This document shows positions 1-4,655 of a stretch of DNA of 5,735 nt, one piece after another. Source of the DNA: Anaerolineales bacterium. GTDB lineage: Bacteria > Chloroflexota > Anaerolineae > 4572-78 > J111. The DNA lies in NCBI GenBank assembly GCA_012032575.1, contig JAAUSP010000501.1, positions 1-5,735 of the forward strand, in the 5' to 3' direction. Positions within the stretch are counted from its first letter, which is position 1, and each line of letters begins with the position of its first letter. The position numbers and the translations under genes were made by a program. A model generated the notes under the pieces. The model worked only from the letters and a program-made list of their open reading frames with translations. It searched no databases and was not told where the DNA came from.

Positions 1-2
1 GC

Positions 3-800
3 TCGTATCTTGATGTTGATGGCGCCGATGATAAGGAAAAGGCGTTAAGCATCGCCAAAAGTCTTGGTTATACTATTCTCAATCCAGACATTAATCATTC
101 CGGCATTTCTTGGGAGGTTATTCCGGGAACCAAAAAATTAGCAACCCCATTAAAAAACATTAAAGGCCTCGGTGATGTTGCGATAGAACAAATCATAAAT
201 AACCGACCCTTTAACAAAATTGAGGACATTCTTTTCAACCCCAAGATTGCCTATTCCAAACTTAACAAAAAGGGATTCGATTGTCTTATCAAGACCGGCG
301 CCCTCTCATCTTTAATGGATGAAAGATTTAGCAACCTTAAACACTTCTGGCTCTCGTGTGTCGGAGAAGAACGCCCGAAGACCTTGAAAAAGTTTCATGA
401 AAACATCGAAAAGTTCAAAAACGAAAAAGACTTCTCGCAAGAAGAGAAGTTCCAATTTTTCATAGAACTTTCAGGTTATTACCCAATTGACCTCATCATA
501 ACCGAAAATCACCGAAAGAAACTTGAAAAAGTTAAAATTCCATCAATAACTCAACGAGGTTCAAATCAATTTTATTGGTTCGTCATAAAAGACATAATTG
601 AGAAAACAACAGCAAAAGGCAAAAGATACTTAGAACTTAAAATAACGGATGACAGCAACCAAGAGCTTCTGGTAAGGTGTTGGAACACAGACAACGAGCA
701 CATGCTTTACAAGCATAGATTGTATGTTGCAACTCTTGATTTTGATGAAAGGTATGGATTTTCCACAAGAAACATTGTTAAAAACTTTAAAATGTTATGA
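3..800 (+). CDS. dnaE: DNA polymerase III alpha subunit (DnaE-like), C-terminal part; 5' end outside window
   Basis: The frame is open from the first bases, so only the last 265 residues are present. Seen: LGYTILNPDINHSG at residues 21-34, IKGLGDVAIEQII at 53-65 (helix-hairpin-helix) and NKKGFDCLIKTGALSSL at 88-104, in the order found at the end of the fingers/HhH region of bacterial replicative C-family polymerases. A beta-rich segment at about 178-262 (centred on RYLELKITDDSNQELLVRCW) matches the C-terminal OB fold. The protein ends soon after this fold, so the tau-binding extension of cellular DnaE seems absent. The role would be replicative DNA synthesis; the catalytic palm lies upstream and cannot be checked. 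An internal ATG at 315 is not the start, because homology runs through it. The last residues, VKNFKML, resemble the tail of the neighbouring small proteins, and the stop overlaps the next ATG (ATGA at 797). Confidence 0.9.
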   Translation, partial: SYLDVDGADDKEKALSIAKSLGYTILNPDINHSGISWEVIPGTKKLATPLKNIKGLGDVAIEQIINNRPFNKIEDILFNPKIAYSKLNKKGFDCLIKTGALSSLMDERFSNLKHFWLSCVGEERPKTLKKFHENIEKFKNEKDFSQEEKFQFFIELSGYYPIDLIITENHRKKLEKVKIPSITQRGSNQFYWFVIKDIIEKTTAKGKRYLELKITDDSNQELLVRCWNTDNEHMLYKHRLYVATLDFDERYGFSTRNIVKNFKML

Positions 801-990
801 AAAAAGTTAAATTTGCTTTTGTTTAAATTTTTTAGTTTTTAATTAATGAAATTAGACGCGGTAGATTCAATTGTCAAATGAATGCGTTTAATGTTGATTT
901 TCACCAAGAACAAATTTTATGACCGGATTTTTTTATAGTTCGAAATATGGTTATAGTCAAAAAATTATCAAAGTTTTCAAAGTTTTATGA
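797..990 (+). pseudogene. broken copy of the small tail-bearing protein family
   Basis: The interval begins with ATGA overlapping the polymerase stop and ends with IIKVFKVL-stop overlapping the next ATG, as intact array members do. Its 194 bases equal about 64 codons plus two bases, so its length fits the family. Reading from 797 gives MKKVKFAFV, a TAA (824-826), IF, a TAG (833-835), then FLINEIRRGRFNCQMNAF onward to a TGA (920-922). A change of frame near 895-920 is needed to reach MTGFFYSSKYGYSQKIIKVFKVL (919-990). The N-terminal MKK, an RRGRF resembling FRGRY of the gene at 1363, and the terminal KVFKVL support descent from that family. Alternatively, three micro-ORFs (846-881, 878-922, 919-990) are each joined by ATGA overlaps and could be translated. 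Decay is the simpler reading. Confidence 0.6.
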
Positions 991-1202
991 AAAAAGTTAT
1001 TTCAATTGATAAACAAATGGTAGATTTAGGTTTTTCTATTTATAGAAATAAAGAAACGATTATGCAACATCGTCTTGGGGGTGCTTTTTTTTATTTAATG
1101 TATTCCGATGATTTTGACGCAGATGTTGATTTTTCTCGTGTTTGCTGCAAAGATGAAGAAATTTTTGATTTCTCGGTTTTCAAACTTTTCAAGGTTTTAT
1201 GA
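987..1202 (+). CDS. small array protein, KLFKVL tail, unknown function
   Basis: A 71-residue protein that I do not recognise. It starts MKKVISIDKQ, has an aromatic centre (GGAFFYLMYSDDFD at about 31-44), an acidic stretch and two adjacent cysteines (about 53-54). It ends SVFKLFKVL, the C-terminal tail shared with its neighbours. There is no signal peptide, membrane helix or known motif. The ATG at 987 sits in an ATGA overlap with the end of the broken copy upstream, and its own TGA overlaps the ATG at 1199. No strong Shine-Dalgarno is visible, so termination-reinitiation coupling is the likely way it is translated. The family character is seen directly; function is not inferable. Confidence 0.72.
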   Translation: MKKVISIDKQMVDLGFSIYRNKETIMQHRLGGAFFYLMYSDDFDADVDFSRVCCKDEEIFDFSVFKLFKVL

Positions 1203-1366
1203 AAAAATGCATTATTCTTTTGCAAAATTTGCCCGAAATTAAAGCGTGGGTAACCCCTTATAACAGTGAAGCTTATTCAATTTATTGGAATGATTTTATC
1301 GTTGGCGGTCTTCCGCACCGTTTGAACATCAACAACAAATTGGTTAAAATATTTAAAACTCTATGA
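1199..1366 (+). CDS. small array protein, KIFKTL tail, unknown function
   Basis: A 55-residue ORF filling the gap between two array members. It begins MKKCIILLQNLPEIKAW, has an aromatic middle (SIYWNDFIVGG at 27-37) and ends NNKLVKIFKTL, a variant of the shared tail. Both boundaries are ATGA overlaps: its ATG lies in the stop of the gene at 987, and its TGA contains the start of the gene at 1363. An AAGG at 1191-1194 lies four bases before the ATG as a weak ribosome binding site. Placement, matching tail and the exact fit between flanking genes make it likely real despite its length. The function is unknown. Confidence 0.68.
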   Translation: MKKCIILLQNLPEIKAWVTPYNSEAYSIYWNDFIVGGLPHRLNINNKLVKIFKTL

Positions 1367-1548
1367 AAACTTTTTTTCATTTTAATTTTCAATTTAAAGA
1401 GTTATCTTTTCTATTCCGTGGCCGCTATGGGCTTTCGGATTATTATATTTTCTCCTCCAATAATAAAGCGTCTTGTTTTAAAGGACCTAATTTTGATGGC
1501 GGTTTTTATTACAACAAAGATTTGATGAAAGTGTTTAAAGTGTTATGA
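1363..1548 (+). CDS. small array protein, KVFKVL tail, unknown function
   Basis: A 61-residue protein rich in Phe and Tyr, beginning MKTFFHFNFQFKELSFLF, followed by RGRYGLSDYYIFSS and GGFYYNKDLMKVFKVL. The alternation of aromatic and polar residues suggests beta strands rather than a membrane helix. The last six residues equal those of the gene at 987 and the broken copy at 797, but the codons differ (aaa gtg ttt aaa gtg tta here, against aaa gtt ttc aaa gtt tta), so the tail seems kept as peptide. Start and stop are both in ATGA overlaps. Its RGRY and GFYYNK segments are the closest intact counterpart to the broken copy. The function is unknown. Confidence 0.72.
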   Translation: MKTFFHFNFQFKELSFLFRGRYGLSDYYIFSSNNKASCFKGPNFDGGFYYNKDLMKVFKVL

Positions 1549-1757
1549 GAAAAACAATTTTCTTTATTGTTTTGTTGTTTGCTTGTTCTTCCCAGAAACT
1601 TTCACAACCCCTTCCGACCCCTCCAAAACCTTCAACAAGACTTATCAAATCTTACAATCAAGATTGTTTAAAAATCTGCTTGCGAAATAAGACAAAGTAT
1701 AGTATAGATGAAGGAAGGTGCTCTCTTTGTATAGAATACGAAGAAATTGAGGAGTAA
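1545..1757 (+). CDS. short cysteine-containing lipoprotein
   Basis: A 70-residue protein with a classical lipoprotein signal: MRKT, a hydrophobic run IFFIVLLFA, and lipobox LFAC with the lipidated Cys at position 14. A proline-rich stretch follows (QPLPTPPKPS, 21-30), then a C-terminal part with paired cysteines, C41/C45 and C59/C62, and an acidic end (EYEEIEE). It would be exported, lipidated and, in a Gram-negative host, anchored in a membrane facing the periplasm. Size and proline content recall Rz1-type spanin lipoproteins, but no Rz partner is seen here and the cysteine pairs are not typical of Rz1; surface or exclusion roles are equally possible. It lacks the array tail, although its ATG is coupled to the previous stop. 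Its last codons carry the Shine-Dalgarno of the next gene. Confidence 0.75.
   Translation: MRKTIFFIVLLFACSSQKLSQPLPTPPKPSTRLIKSYNQDCLKICLRNKTKYSIDEGRCSLCIEYEEIEE
1749..1754 (+). promoter_or_regulatory. Shine-Dalgarno (GAGGAG) setting the start of the next gene
   Basis: GAGGAG lies at the very end of the lipoprotein gene, four bases before the ATG at 1759. It makes that ATG the start rather than the in-frame TTG at 1747, which would itself overlap this site. Confidence 0.7.
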
Positions 1758-1758
1758 A

Positions 1759-1977
1759 ATGGAAAATCACATTTTAATAATAACGGAAGAGGAAGTTCGG
1801 TCTGTTCTTCCATCAAAAAGAGACGAATTCATAATTGAAAGCATCGCCAAAAAAGCAAACAAGTTGGGTCAACAAGGATTAAAAATTATTTCATTAACAA
1901 CCTTAAATCCCGACCAAATTATTATGGCGAATGAAAATGATTATTGTTATGAATTTACCACGGAGAAAGTTTTATGA
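1759..1977 (+). CDS. 72-residue protein of unknown function, EKVL end
   Basis: I do not recognise this protein. It begins MENHILIITEEEVRSVLPSK, continues with a basic helix-like part (IIESIAKKANKLGQQG, about 26-41) and a likely strand (LKIISLTTL), and ends YCYEFTTEKVL. It is soluble, with no signal or membrane segment. The ATG at 1759 is preceded by GAGGAG; an earlier TTG at 1747 is unlikely. The stop overlaps the dUTPase ATG as ATGA, so the two are probably co-translated. The final EKVL and the DNA string AAAGTTTTATGAGA match the junctions of the small-gene array, though the body is more helical than those proteins. Confidence 0.7.
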   Translation: MENHILIITEEEVRSVLPSKRDEFIIESIAKKANKLGQQGLKIISLTTLNPDQIIMANENDYCYEFTTEKVL

Positions 1978-2402
1978 GAATTAATGTTAAGAAGCTGGTT
2001 CCCGAGGCGGTTATTCCGAAGTTTGCAACAGAATTTTCATCCGGAGCGGATTTAGTTTCTGTTGAAAATTTCGAATTGGAACCGGGAGAAAGAAAAAAAA
2101 TTGGAACCGGCCTTGTTTTTAATCCAGAAGGGTTTCTGGACATCCAAGTTCGCTCAAGGTCAGGTCTTGCGTTCAAAAATGGTGTTGTTGTCTTGAATTC
2201 TCCTGGAACAATTGACGCAGATTTTTTAGGAGAGGTGTGCGTTATTTTATACAATTCTTCGAAAGAAAAGTTTATCGGGAAGGTTGGTGATAGGATTGCG
2301 CAAGTGGTTTGCAATCCGTTAAAGGTTTCGTATGTTGAAGTTGATGAGATTTCAACACAAACCGCTCGAGGAACCGGCGGATTTGGCTCGACAGGAAGAT
2401 GA
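1974..2402 (+). CDS. dut: dUTPase (deoxyuridine 5'-triphosphate nucleotidohydrolase)
   Basis: It hydrolyses dUTP to dUMP and pyrophosphate, keeping uracil out of DNA and feeding dTMP synthesis; the family is a cytoplasmic homotrimer. All five motifs are present in order: SSGADLVS (22-29), RSRSGLA (60-66), GTIDADFLGEV (78-88), GDRIAQVV (105-112) and RGTGGFGSTGR at the C-terminus (132-142). The length of 142 residues is usual for trimeric dUTPases. The motif 3 Asp (D81) aligns with the catalytic Asp. The aromatic usually given as Tyr in IDxDY is Phe (F84), a conservative change in the residue that packs against the sugar. The ATG at 1974 overlaps the preceding stop, which indicates coupling with the 72-residue protein. 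Confidence 0.96.
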   Translation: MRINVKKLVPEAVIPKFATEFSSGADLVSVENFELEPGERKKIGTGLVFNPEGFLDIQVRSRSGLAFKNGVVVLNSPGTIDADFLGEVCVILYNSSKEKFIGKVGDRIAQVVCNPLKVSYVEVDEISTQTARGTGGFGSTGR

Positions 2403-2405
2403 AAA

Positions 2406-2534
2406 GTGAAAATTTCGGGAGTTTTAAGCGCGATAGTAATTTATCACTTTCTTAACAAACAATCAGGTTTGCACAGCTTTTTAAGTGGAACTTGGATTTA
2501 TGACGCTGCACCAGCTTCTCGAAAGCAATGTTAA
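2406..2534 (+). CDS. 42-residue ORF, probably the 5' part of a frameshifted small gene
   Basis: A GTG-started ORF encoding MKISGVLSAIVIYHFLNKQS and onward to SGTWIYDAAPASRKQC. AGGAAG at 2393-2398 lies seven bases before the GTG, a good ribosome binding site at the end of dut. Aligned without gaps to the next GTG gene (2582), it shares M1, K2, I3, I10, I12, F15, K18, S24 and I31, and both genes open GTGAAAATTT. The frame stops at 2534, while the adjacent +1 frame carries the C-terminal tail expected of the partner (see 2500-2580). Either this is a one-base frameshift mutation or two overlapping small genes. The first third is hydrophobic but too short and broken to call a membrane helix with confidence. 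Confidence 0.45.
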   Translation: MKISGVLSAIVIYHFLNKQSGLHSFLSGTWIYDAAPASRKQC

Positions 2535-2580
2535 AATGTCGTCAAAGCAAATAAAATTATTTTTATTGGAAAGAGAATAA
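2500..2580 (+). CDS. 26-codon ORF carrying the IKLFL tail, probable 3' part of the frameshifted gene
   Basis: Reads MTLHQLLESNVKMSSKQIKL then FLLERE and a TAA. An in-frame GTG at 2485 is another possible start. Its end, KQIKLFLLERE, matches the end of the next gene (EKIKLFLTARN) at the peptide level with different codons. From the GTG at 2406 to this stop is 175 bases, against 177 for the neighbour, so the two ORFs together make one gene-length unit with one extra base. Weighing this, I favour the 3' half of a disrupted gene over an independent peptide. The last codons hold the purine-rich GGAAAGAGAA that serves as ribosome binding site for the GTG at 2582. Confidence 0.35.
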   Translation: MTLHQLLESNVKMSSKQIKLFLLERE

Positions 2581-2581
2581 A

Positions 2582-2758
2582 GTGAAAATTTTTTGTTTTT
2601 CGGACCAAATTTTGATTAAATGCTTTGATTATAAACATCTAAGATTTTTGTCGCTTAGACGTTATTTCGTGATAAAACTTGGACTCTACCCGTTAGAGCA
2701 GAACAACAGCAGTATAAATAGAGAAAAGATAAAGCTGTTTTTAACAGCAAGGAATTAA
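2582..2758 (+). CDS. 58-residue basic small protein, IKLFL tail, unknown function
   Basis: A GTG-started ORF preceded by GGAAAGAGAA, encoding MKIFCFSDQILIKCFDYKHL, then LRRYFVIKLGLYPLEQ and a helical end, INREKIKLFLTARN. It is strongly basic, with aromatic and basic residues in the middle, and shows no recognisable domain. The tail segment KIKLF resembles the [I/L]-K-[I/L/V]-F core of the array proteins but is extended by LTARN. It lies head to tail between the disrupted copy at 2406 and the ORF at 2762, and its last codons (AGCAAGGAAT) form the Shine-Dalgarno of that next gene. The function is unknown. Confidence 0.6.
   Translation: MKIFCFSDQILIKCFDYKHLRFLSLRRYFVIKLGLYPLEQNNSSINREKIKLFLTARN
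2713..2720 (+). promoter_or_regulatory. TATAAATA, possible T4-type late promoter element
   Basis: An exact match to the T4 late-promoter core TATAAATA, inside the end of the gene at 2582 and 42 bases before the ATG at 2762. In an AT-rich genome one match may be chance, and no late sigma factor is shown here. Low confidence. Confidence 0.2.
2734..2748 (+). other. perfect short hairpin just upstream of a ribosome binding site
   Basis: GCTGTT TTT AACAGC forms a six-pair stem with a three-base loop (or five pairs with a five-base loop). It directly abuts the AAGGA (2749-2753) of the next gene. There is no T-tract after it, so it is not an intrinsic terminator. It could affect ribosome access at 2762, or simply reflect coding sequence. 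Confidence 0.3.
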
Positions 2759-2761
2759 AAA

Positions 2762-3049
2762 ATGGAAAATGAAAAAGAAATTGAAAGCAATGTTGATGAT
2801 GCAATCTCGAACATCGATTCTCTCGGAAAACTAAAAAAATTTATGAAAGCCACCGCTTCTCGATTCAACATTAAAGAAAATCGATTGACCGGTGAATACG
2901 GATTTAAACAACAAATTGAATACTCAAAGAATGGGTTATTCAAGGATAAAGATGAATTTGCAGTTTTCTTTCTTGTTCCTGAATTTAAATTAAATCCAAT
3001 CGACCTTTCGTCTCCTCCGAAAGAGAATGAACTTGAAGGCTCTTTTTGA
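2762..3049 (+). CDS. 95-residue acidic protein of unknown function
   Basis: The ATG has AAGGA eight bases upstream. The N-terminal half is charged and helical (MENEKEIESNVDDAISNIDS, then LGKLKKFMKATASRFNIKEN). A middle part with RLTGEYGFKQQIEYSKNGLF and a strand-like DEFAVFFLVPEFKLN follows, ending in a proline/glutamate-rich segment. There is no signal peptide or membrane helix, and I do not recognise the family. It lacks the array tail and does not overlap the next gene: a 90-base spacer separates it from the purine enzyme. Codon use and composition resemble the rest of the window. Real by ribosome binding site, length and position; the function is not inferable. Confidence 0.72.
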   Translation: MENEKEIESNVDDAISNIDSLGKLKKFMKATASRFNIKENRLTGEYGFKQQIEYSKNGLFKDKDEFAVFFLVPEFKLNPIDLSSPPKENELEGSF

Positions 3050-3066
3050 TTTTCACATTAAATCAA
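3047..3066 (+). terminator. weak AT-rich hairpin after the 95-residue gene
   Basis: TTGATTT CACATT AAATCAA gives a seven-pair stem beginning at the stop codon of the preceding gene, followed by ATTTGGTTTTC. With only one G-C pair in the stem it would be a weak terminator at best. It is the only candidate at this gap on the + strand. Confidence 0.2.
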
Positions 3067-3094
3067 TTTGGTTTTCAAAAAAAAACAAAAAGAA

Positions 3095-3108
3095 GGGTTG
3101 AAAAACCC
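3095..3108. other. GNRA-loop hairpin in the leader of the purine enzyme gene
   Basis: GGGTT GAAA AACCC forms a five-pair stem closed by a GAAA tetraloop on the + strand, 31 bases before the ATG at 3140. On the opposite strand the same stem is followed by a long T-rich run (complement of the A-tract at 3077-3094), which looks like an intrinsic terminator for - strand transcripts. No - strand gene is seen here, so a leader structure is an equally good reading. Confidence 0.35.
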
Positions 3109-3139
3109 GAATGGTTTCAGCAAGTAAAAGGAAAAGCAA

Positions 3140-4159
3140 ATGAAAATCTTTAAAAAAGAAGAACAAATAACTTTCGAAGATGTTCTTTTGGAACCTCAAA
3201 TCTCTGGGATAAGAAGTCGAAAAGATGTTTCCATAGCAACTTATTTAACCAACCTTACTTTATCTATCCCAATTATTGTTGCACCTATGGATACTATCAT
3301 GGGCCCAAAAATGGCTAATTTTATTGGTGATAAAGGAGGTTTAGGGATTGTTCATCGATACCTTTCTATAGAACAACAAGTTCAACAAATCAAGGAAATC
3401 TCTTGTTCTATTAAAGCAGGGGCCGTCGGTTCAACAGGTGATTTCTTCGAGAGGGCTCAAAATCTTGTTGATAATGGCGTTTCTGTTCTTTGTGTCGATG
3501 TTGCTCATGGTCATCATCTTTCCGTCGCAGAAGCCGTATCAAAACTTAAAAAAACCTTTCCAAAAGTTCACATAATCGCTGGAAATGTTGCAACTGCCGA
3601 AGGTTATGACTTTTTAAGAAACGCCGGAGCGGATAGCGTTCGGGTTGGAATTGGGCCTTCAAGCGTTTGCACGACTCGCGTTCAAACTGGTCATGGGATT
3701 CCACAACTTTCCGCAATTTTGGAAATCGCTCAAATTAAACGACCAGAAACAGGACTTATTGCTGACGGAGGCATTAAAACCTCCGGAGATGCCGTTAAGG
3801 CCTTGGCGGCCGGTGCGGATTGTCTTATGATGGGTTCGTTCTTTGCGGGAACCGATGAGACGCCTGGTGAAATTATTGAAAATGATGGAAGGTTTTTTAA
3901 GCAATTTCGTGGAATGGCTTCAAGAGAAGCGCAAGAAGATTGGAAAGGGTCTTCGAAATCTTTGGAAGGGGTTGCGACAGAAGTTAAATACAGAGGTTCT
4001 GCCGAACCGATTTTAAATGATTTTTTGGTTAATCTAACATCGGGGTTCTCTTATTCAGGAGCGAGAAATTTGATGAGCTTGCAAAGAAATGCGGTTCTTG
4101 TTAGAGTTTCACATTCCTCGTATAAAGAAGGAACTCCGTATGTCTTGGAAAAGAAATAA
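3140..4159 (+). CDS. IMP dehydrogenase/GMP reductase family enzyme without CBS domains, probably GMP reductase
   Basis: A 339-residue TIM-barrel enzyme acting in cytoplasmic purine nucleotide balance. Seen: TFEDVLLEP (11-19), VAPMDTIMG (47-55), GGLGIVHR (66-73), DVAHGHH (120-126), AGNVAT (147-152), the catalytic loop [11 protein letters not shown] (170-180) with C177 and T179, [11 protein letters not shown] (207-217), [11 protein letters not shown] (230-240) and RGMASREAQ (257-265). IMP dehydrogenases of usual length (about 480-500) carry two CBS domains after the second strand; here the chain runs straight through that point. The mobile-flap Arg-Tyr pair (RYF) that IMP dehydrogenase uses to hydrolyse E-XMP is not found between GMAS and EGV (276-278), which favours GMP reductase (GMP + NADPH to IMP + ammonia). 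However, the catalytic loop and DGGIKTSGD segment are also close to IMP dehydrogenase. AAAGGAAAAG precedes the ATG. A host-like purine gene in a phage context suggests acquisition. Confidence 0.9.
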   Translation: MKIFKKEEQITFEDVLLEPQISGIRSRKDVSIATYLTNLTLSIPIIVAPMDTIMGPKMANFIGDKGGLGIVHRYLSIEQQVQQIKEISCSIKAGAVGSTGDFFERAQNLVDNGVSVLCVDVAHGHHLSVAEAVSKLKKTFPKVHIIAGNVATAEGYDFLRNAGADSVRVGIGPSSVCTTRVQTGHGIPQLSAILEIAQIKRPETGLIADGGIKTSGDAVKALAAGADCLMMGSFFAGTDETPGEIIENDGRFFKQFRGMASREAQEDWKGSSKSLEGVATEVKYRGSAEPILNDFLVNLTSGFSYSGARNLMSLQRNAVLVRVSHSSYKEGTPYVLEKK

Positions 4160-4198
4160 GAACCCTACCATTATGTTCCAAAAGATTTAACACTTATT

Positions 4199-4387
4199 TT
4201 GAGATTCAAAAATTACAAAATTGATAAACAGTTTAGATATGGTTTAAACGAACGAAAATATAGGCCCAGCTCAACAATTATTTATTTTGATGATTGTTCG
4301 AGAAATCATATTCATTTTGAAAAGTTGCATGGAAGAAAATATTCTAATTTTTCTTTCGATTTGCTAAAATTGTATAAATCTTTATGA
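4199..4387 (+). CDS. small array protein, KLYKSL tail; start codon uncertain
   Basis: About 62 residues from a TTG: MRFKNYKIDKQFRYGLNERK, then RPSSTIIYFDDCSRNHIHFE and a basic part ending SFDLLKLYKSL. It is basic and aromatic, with no known domain. The tail is the shared [L]-K-L-Y-K-x-L form, and the stop overlaps the next gene as ATGA (4384). No ATG exists in this frame before the tail, and no Shine-Dalgarno precedes the TTG. The frame is the same as that of the purine enzyme and is open from that gene's TAA (4157-4159), so a start anywhere from 4160 on is possible. TTG 4199 is chosen because it restores the usual MK/MR-type N-terminus and sits in TTGAGA, like the ATGAGA junctions elsewhere. 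It may be a 5'-damaged copy. Confidence 0.55.
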   Translation: MRFKNYKIDKQFRYGLNERKYRPSSTIIYFDDCSRNHIHFEKLHGRKYSNFSFDLLKLYKSL

Positions 4388-4623
4388 AGGTAAAAATAAA
4401 TAAAATTTTGCACTTAAACAATCCTAATGAATTGTGTAGAGTTTTTACTTTTGTACTTCCAAATAGAAAATTTTATCGAAAACCAAGCGAGTATCTTTAT
4501 TCCCCAGATTGTTTTGGTATTCATATTTTAAATTTTGGATTTTTTTCACAAAAACAAATTAATAGAGCCTTATCTTATCATTTTGGTTTAAAAACCATTC
4601 AAATCTATAAAATAATCATTTGA
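4384..4623 (+). CDS. small array protein, IQIYKIII end, unknown function
   Basis: A 79-residue protein, the longest of the arrays: MKVKINKILHLNNPNELCRV, then FTFVLPNRKFYRKPSEYLY, an aromatic stretch FGIHILNFGFF, and SQKQINRALSYHFGLKTIQI before YKIII. It is basic and soluble-looking, with no recognised domain. The end TIQIYKIII is a divergent form of the family tail (hydrophobic-K/Q-hydrophobic-aromatic-K-hydrophobic). The ATG at 4384 lies in an ATGA overlap with the previous stop. Its own last bases form the -35 element of the promoter for the regulator downstream, so transcription is at least partly renewed at its 3' end. Confidence 0.68.
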   Translation: MKVKINKILHLNNPNELCRVFTFVLPNRKFYRKPSEYLYSPDCFGIHILNFGFFSQKQINRALSYHFGLKTIQIYKIII

Positions 4624-4648
4624 CTTCTTTGTTCGTCCGAGATACAAT
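4620..4648 (+). promoter_or_regulatory. sigma-70-type promoter (TTGACT, 17-base spacer, TACAAT)
   Basis: TTGACT at 4620-4625 and TACAAT at 4643-4648 each match the bacterial housekeeping consensus at five of six bases, with the ideal 17-base spacing. It is the best such match I saw in the window. The predicted transcription start, seven bases after the -10 element, is about 4655, next to the A of the ATG at 4656; the mRNA of the regulator would therefore be leaderless or nearly so. No Shine-Dalgarno lies before that ATG, which agrees. Confidence 0.6.
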
Positions 4649-4655
4649 CAAAAGT

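Noticed and set aside
970..990. Short direct repeat AAAGTTTTCAAAGTTTTA considered as a CRISPR-like or iteron repeat
   Set aside because: It encodes the KVFKVL tail and recurs only at gene ends with codon variation. No spacers or regular unit.
1698..1709. TATAGTATAG as a -10 element inside the lipoprotein gene
   Set aside because: No acceptable -35 at 16-18 bases upstream and no gene start at a sensible distance.
1747..1758. TTG start for the 72-residue protein
   Set aside because: It would overlap the GAGGAG ribosome binding site that serves the ATG at 1759.
1955..2314. Long antisense ORF across dut
   Set aside because: Lies opposite a dUTPase with all five motifs; no ribosome binding site or recognisable content, so a coding shadow.
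2399..2455. ATGA start overlapping the dut stop, giving an 18-residue ORF
   Set aside because: The GTG at 2406 is better placed after AGGAAG and gives a product resembling its neighbour. The short ORF has no tail.
2755..2943. Antisense ORF over the 95-residue gene
   Set aside because: The + strand gene has a good ribosome binding site and the region's orientation; the antisense reading has neither.
3659..3904. Antisense ORF inside the IMPDH/GMPR gene, and a + strand shadow at 3645-3830
   Set aside because: Both lie inside a well-supported enzyme gene and show no family features or start signal.
4620..4655. TTG start in a TTGA overlap for the sigma-like protein
   Set aside because: The added 12 residues would be encoded by a near-consensus promoter; ATG 4656 fits the predicted transcript start.
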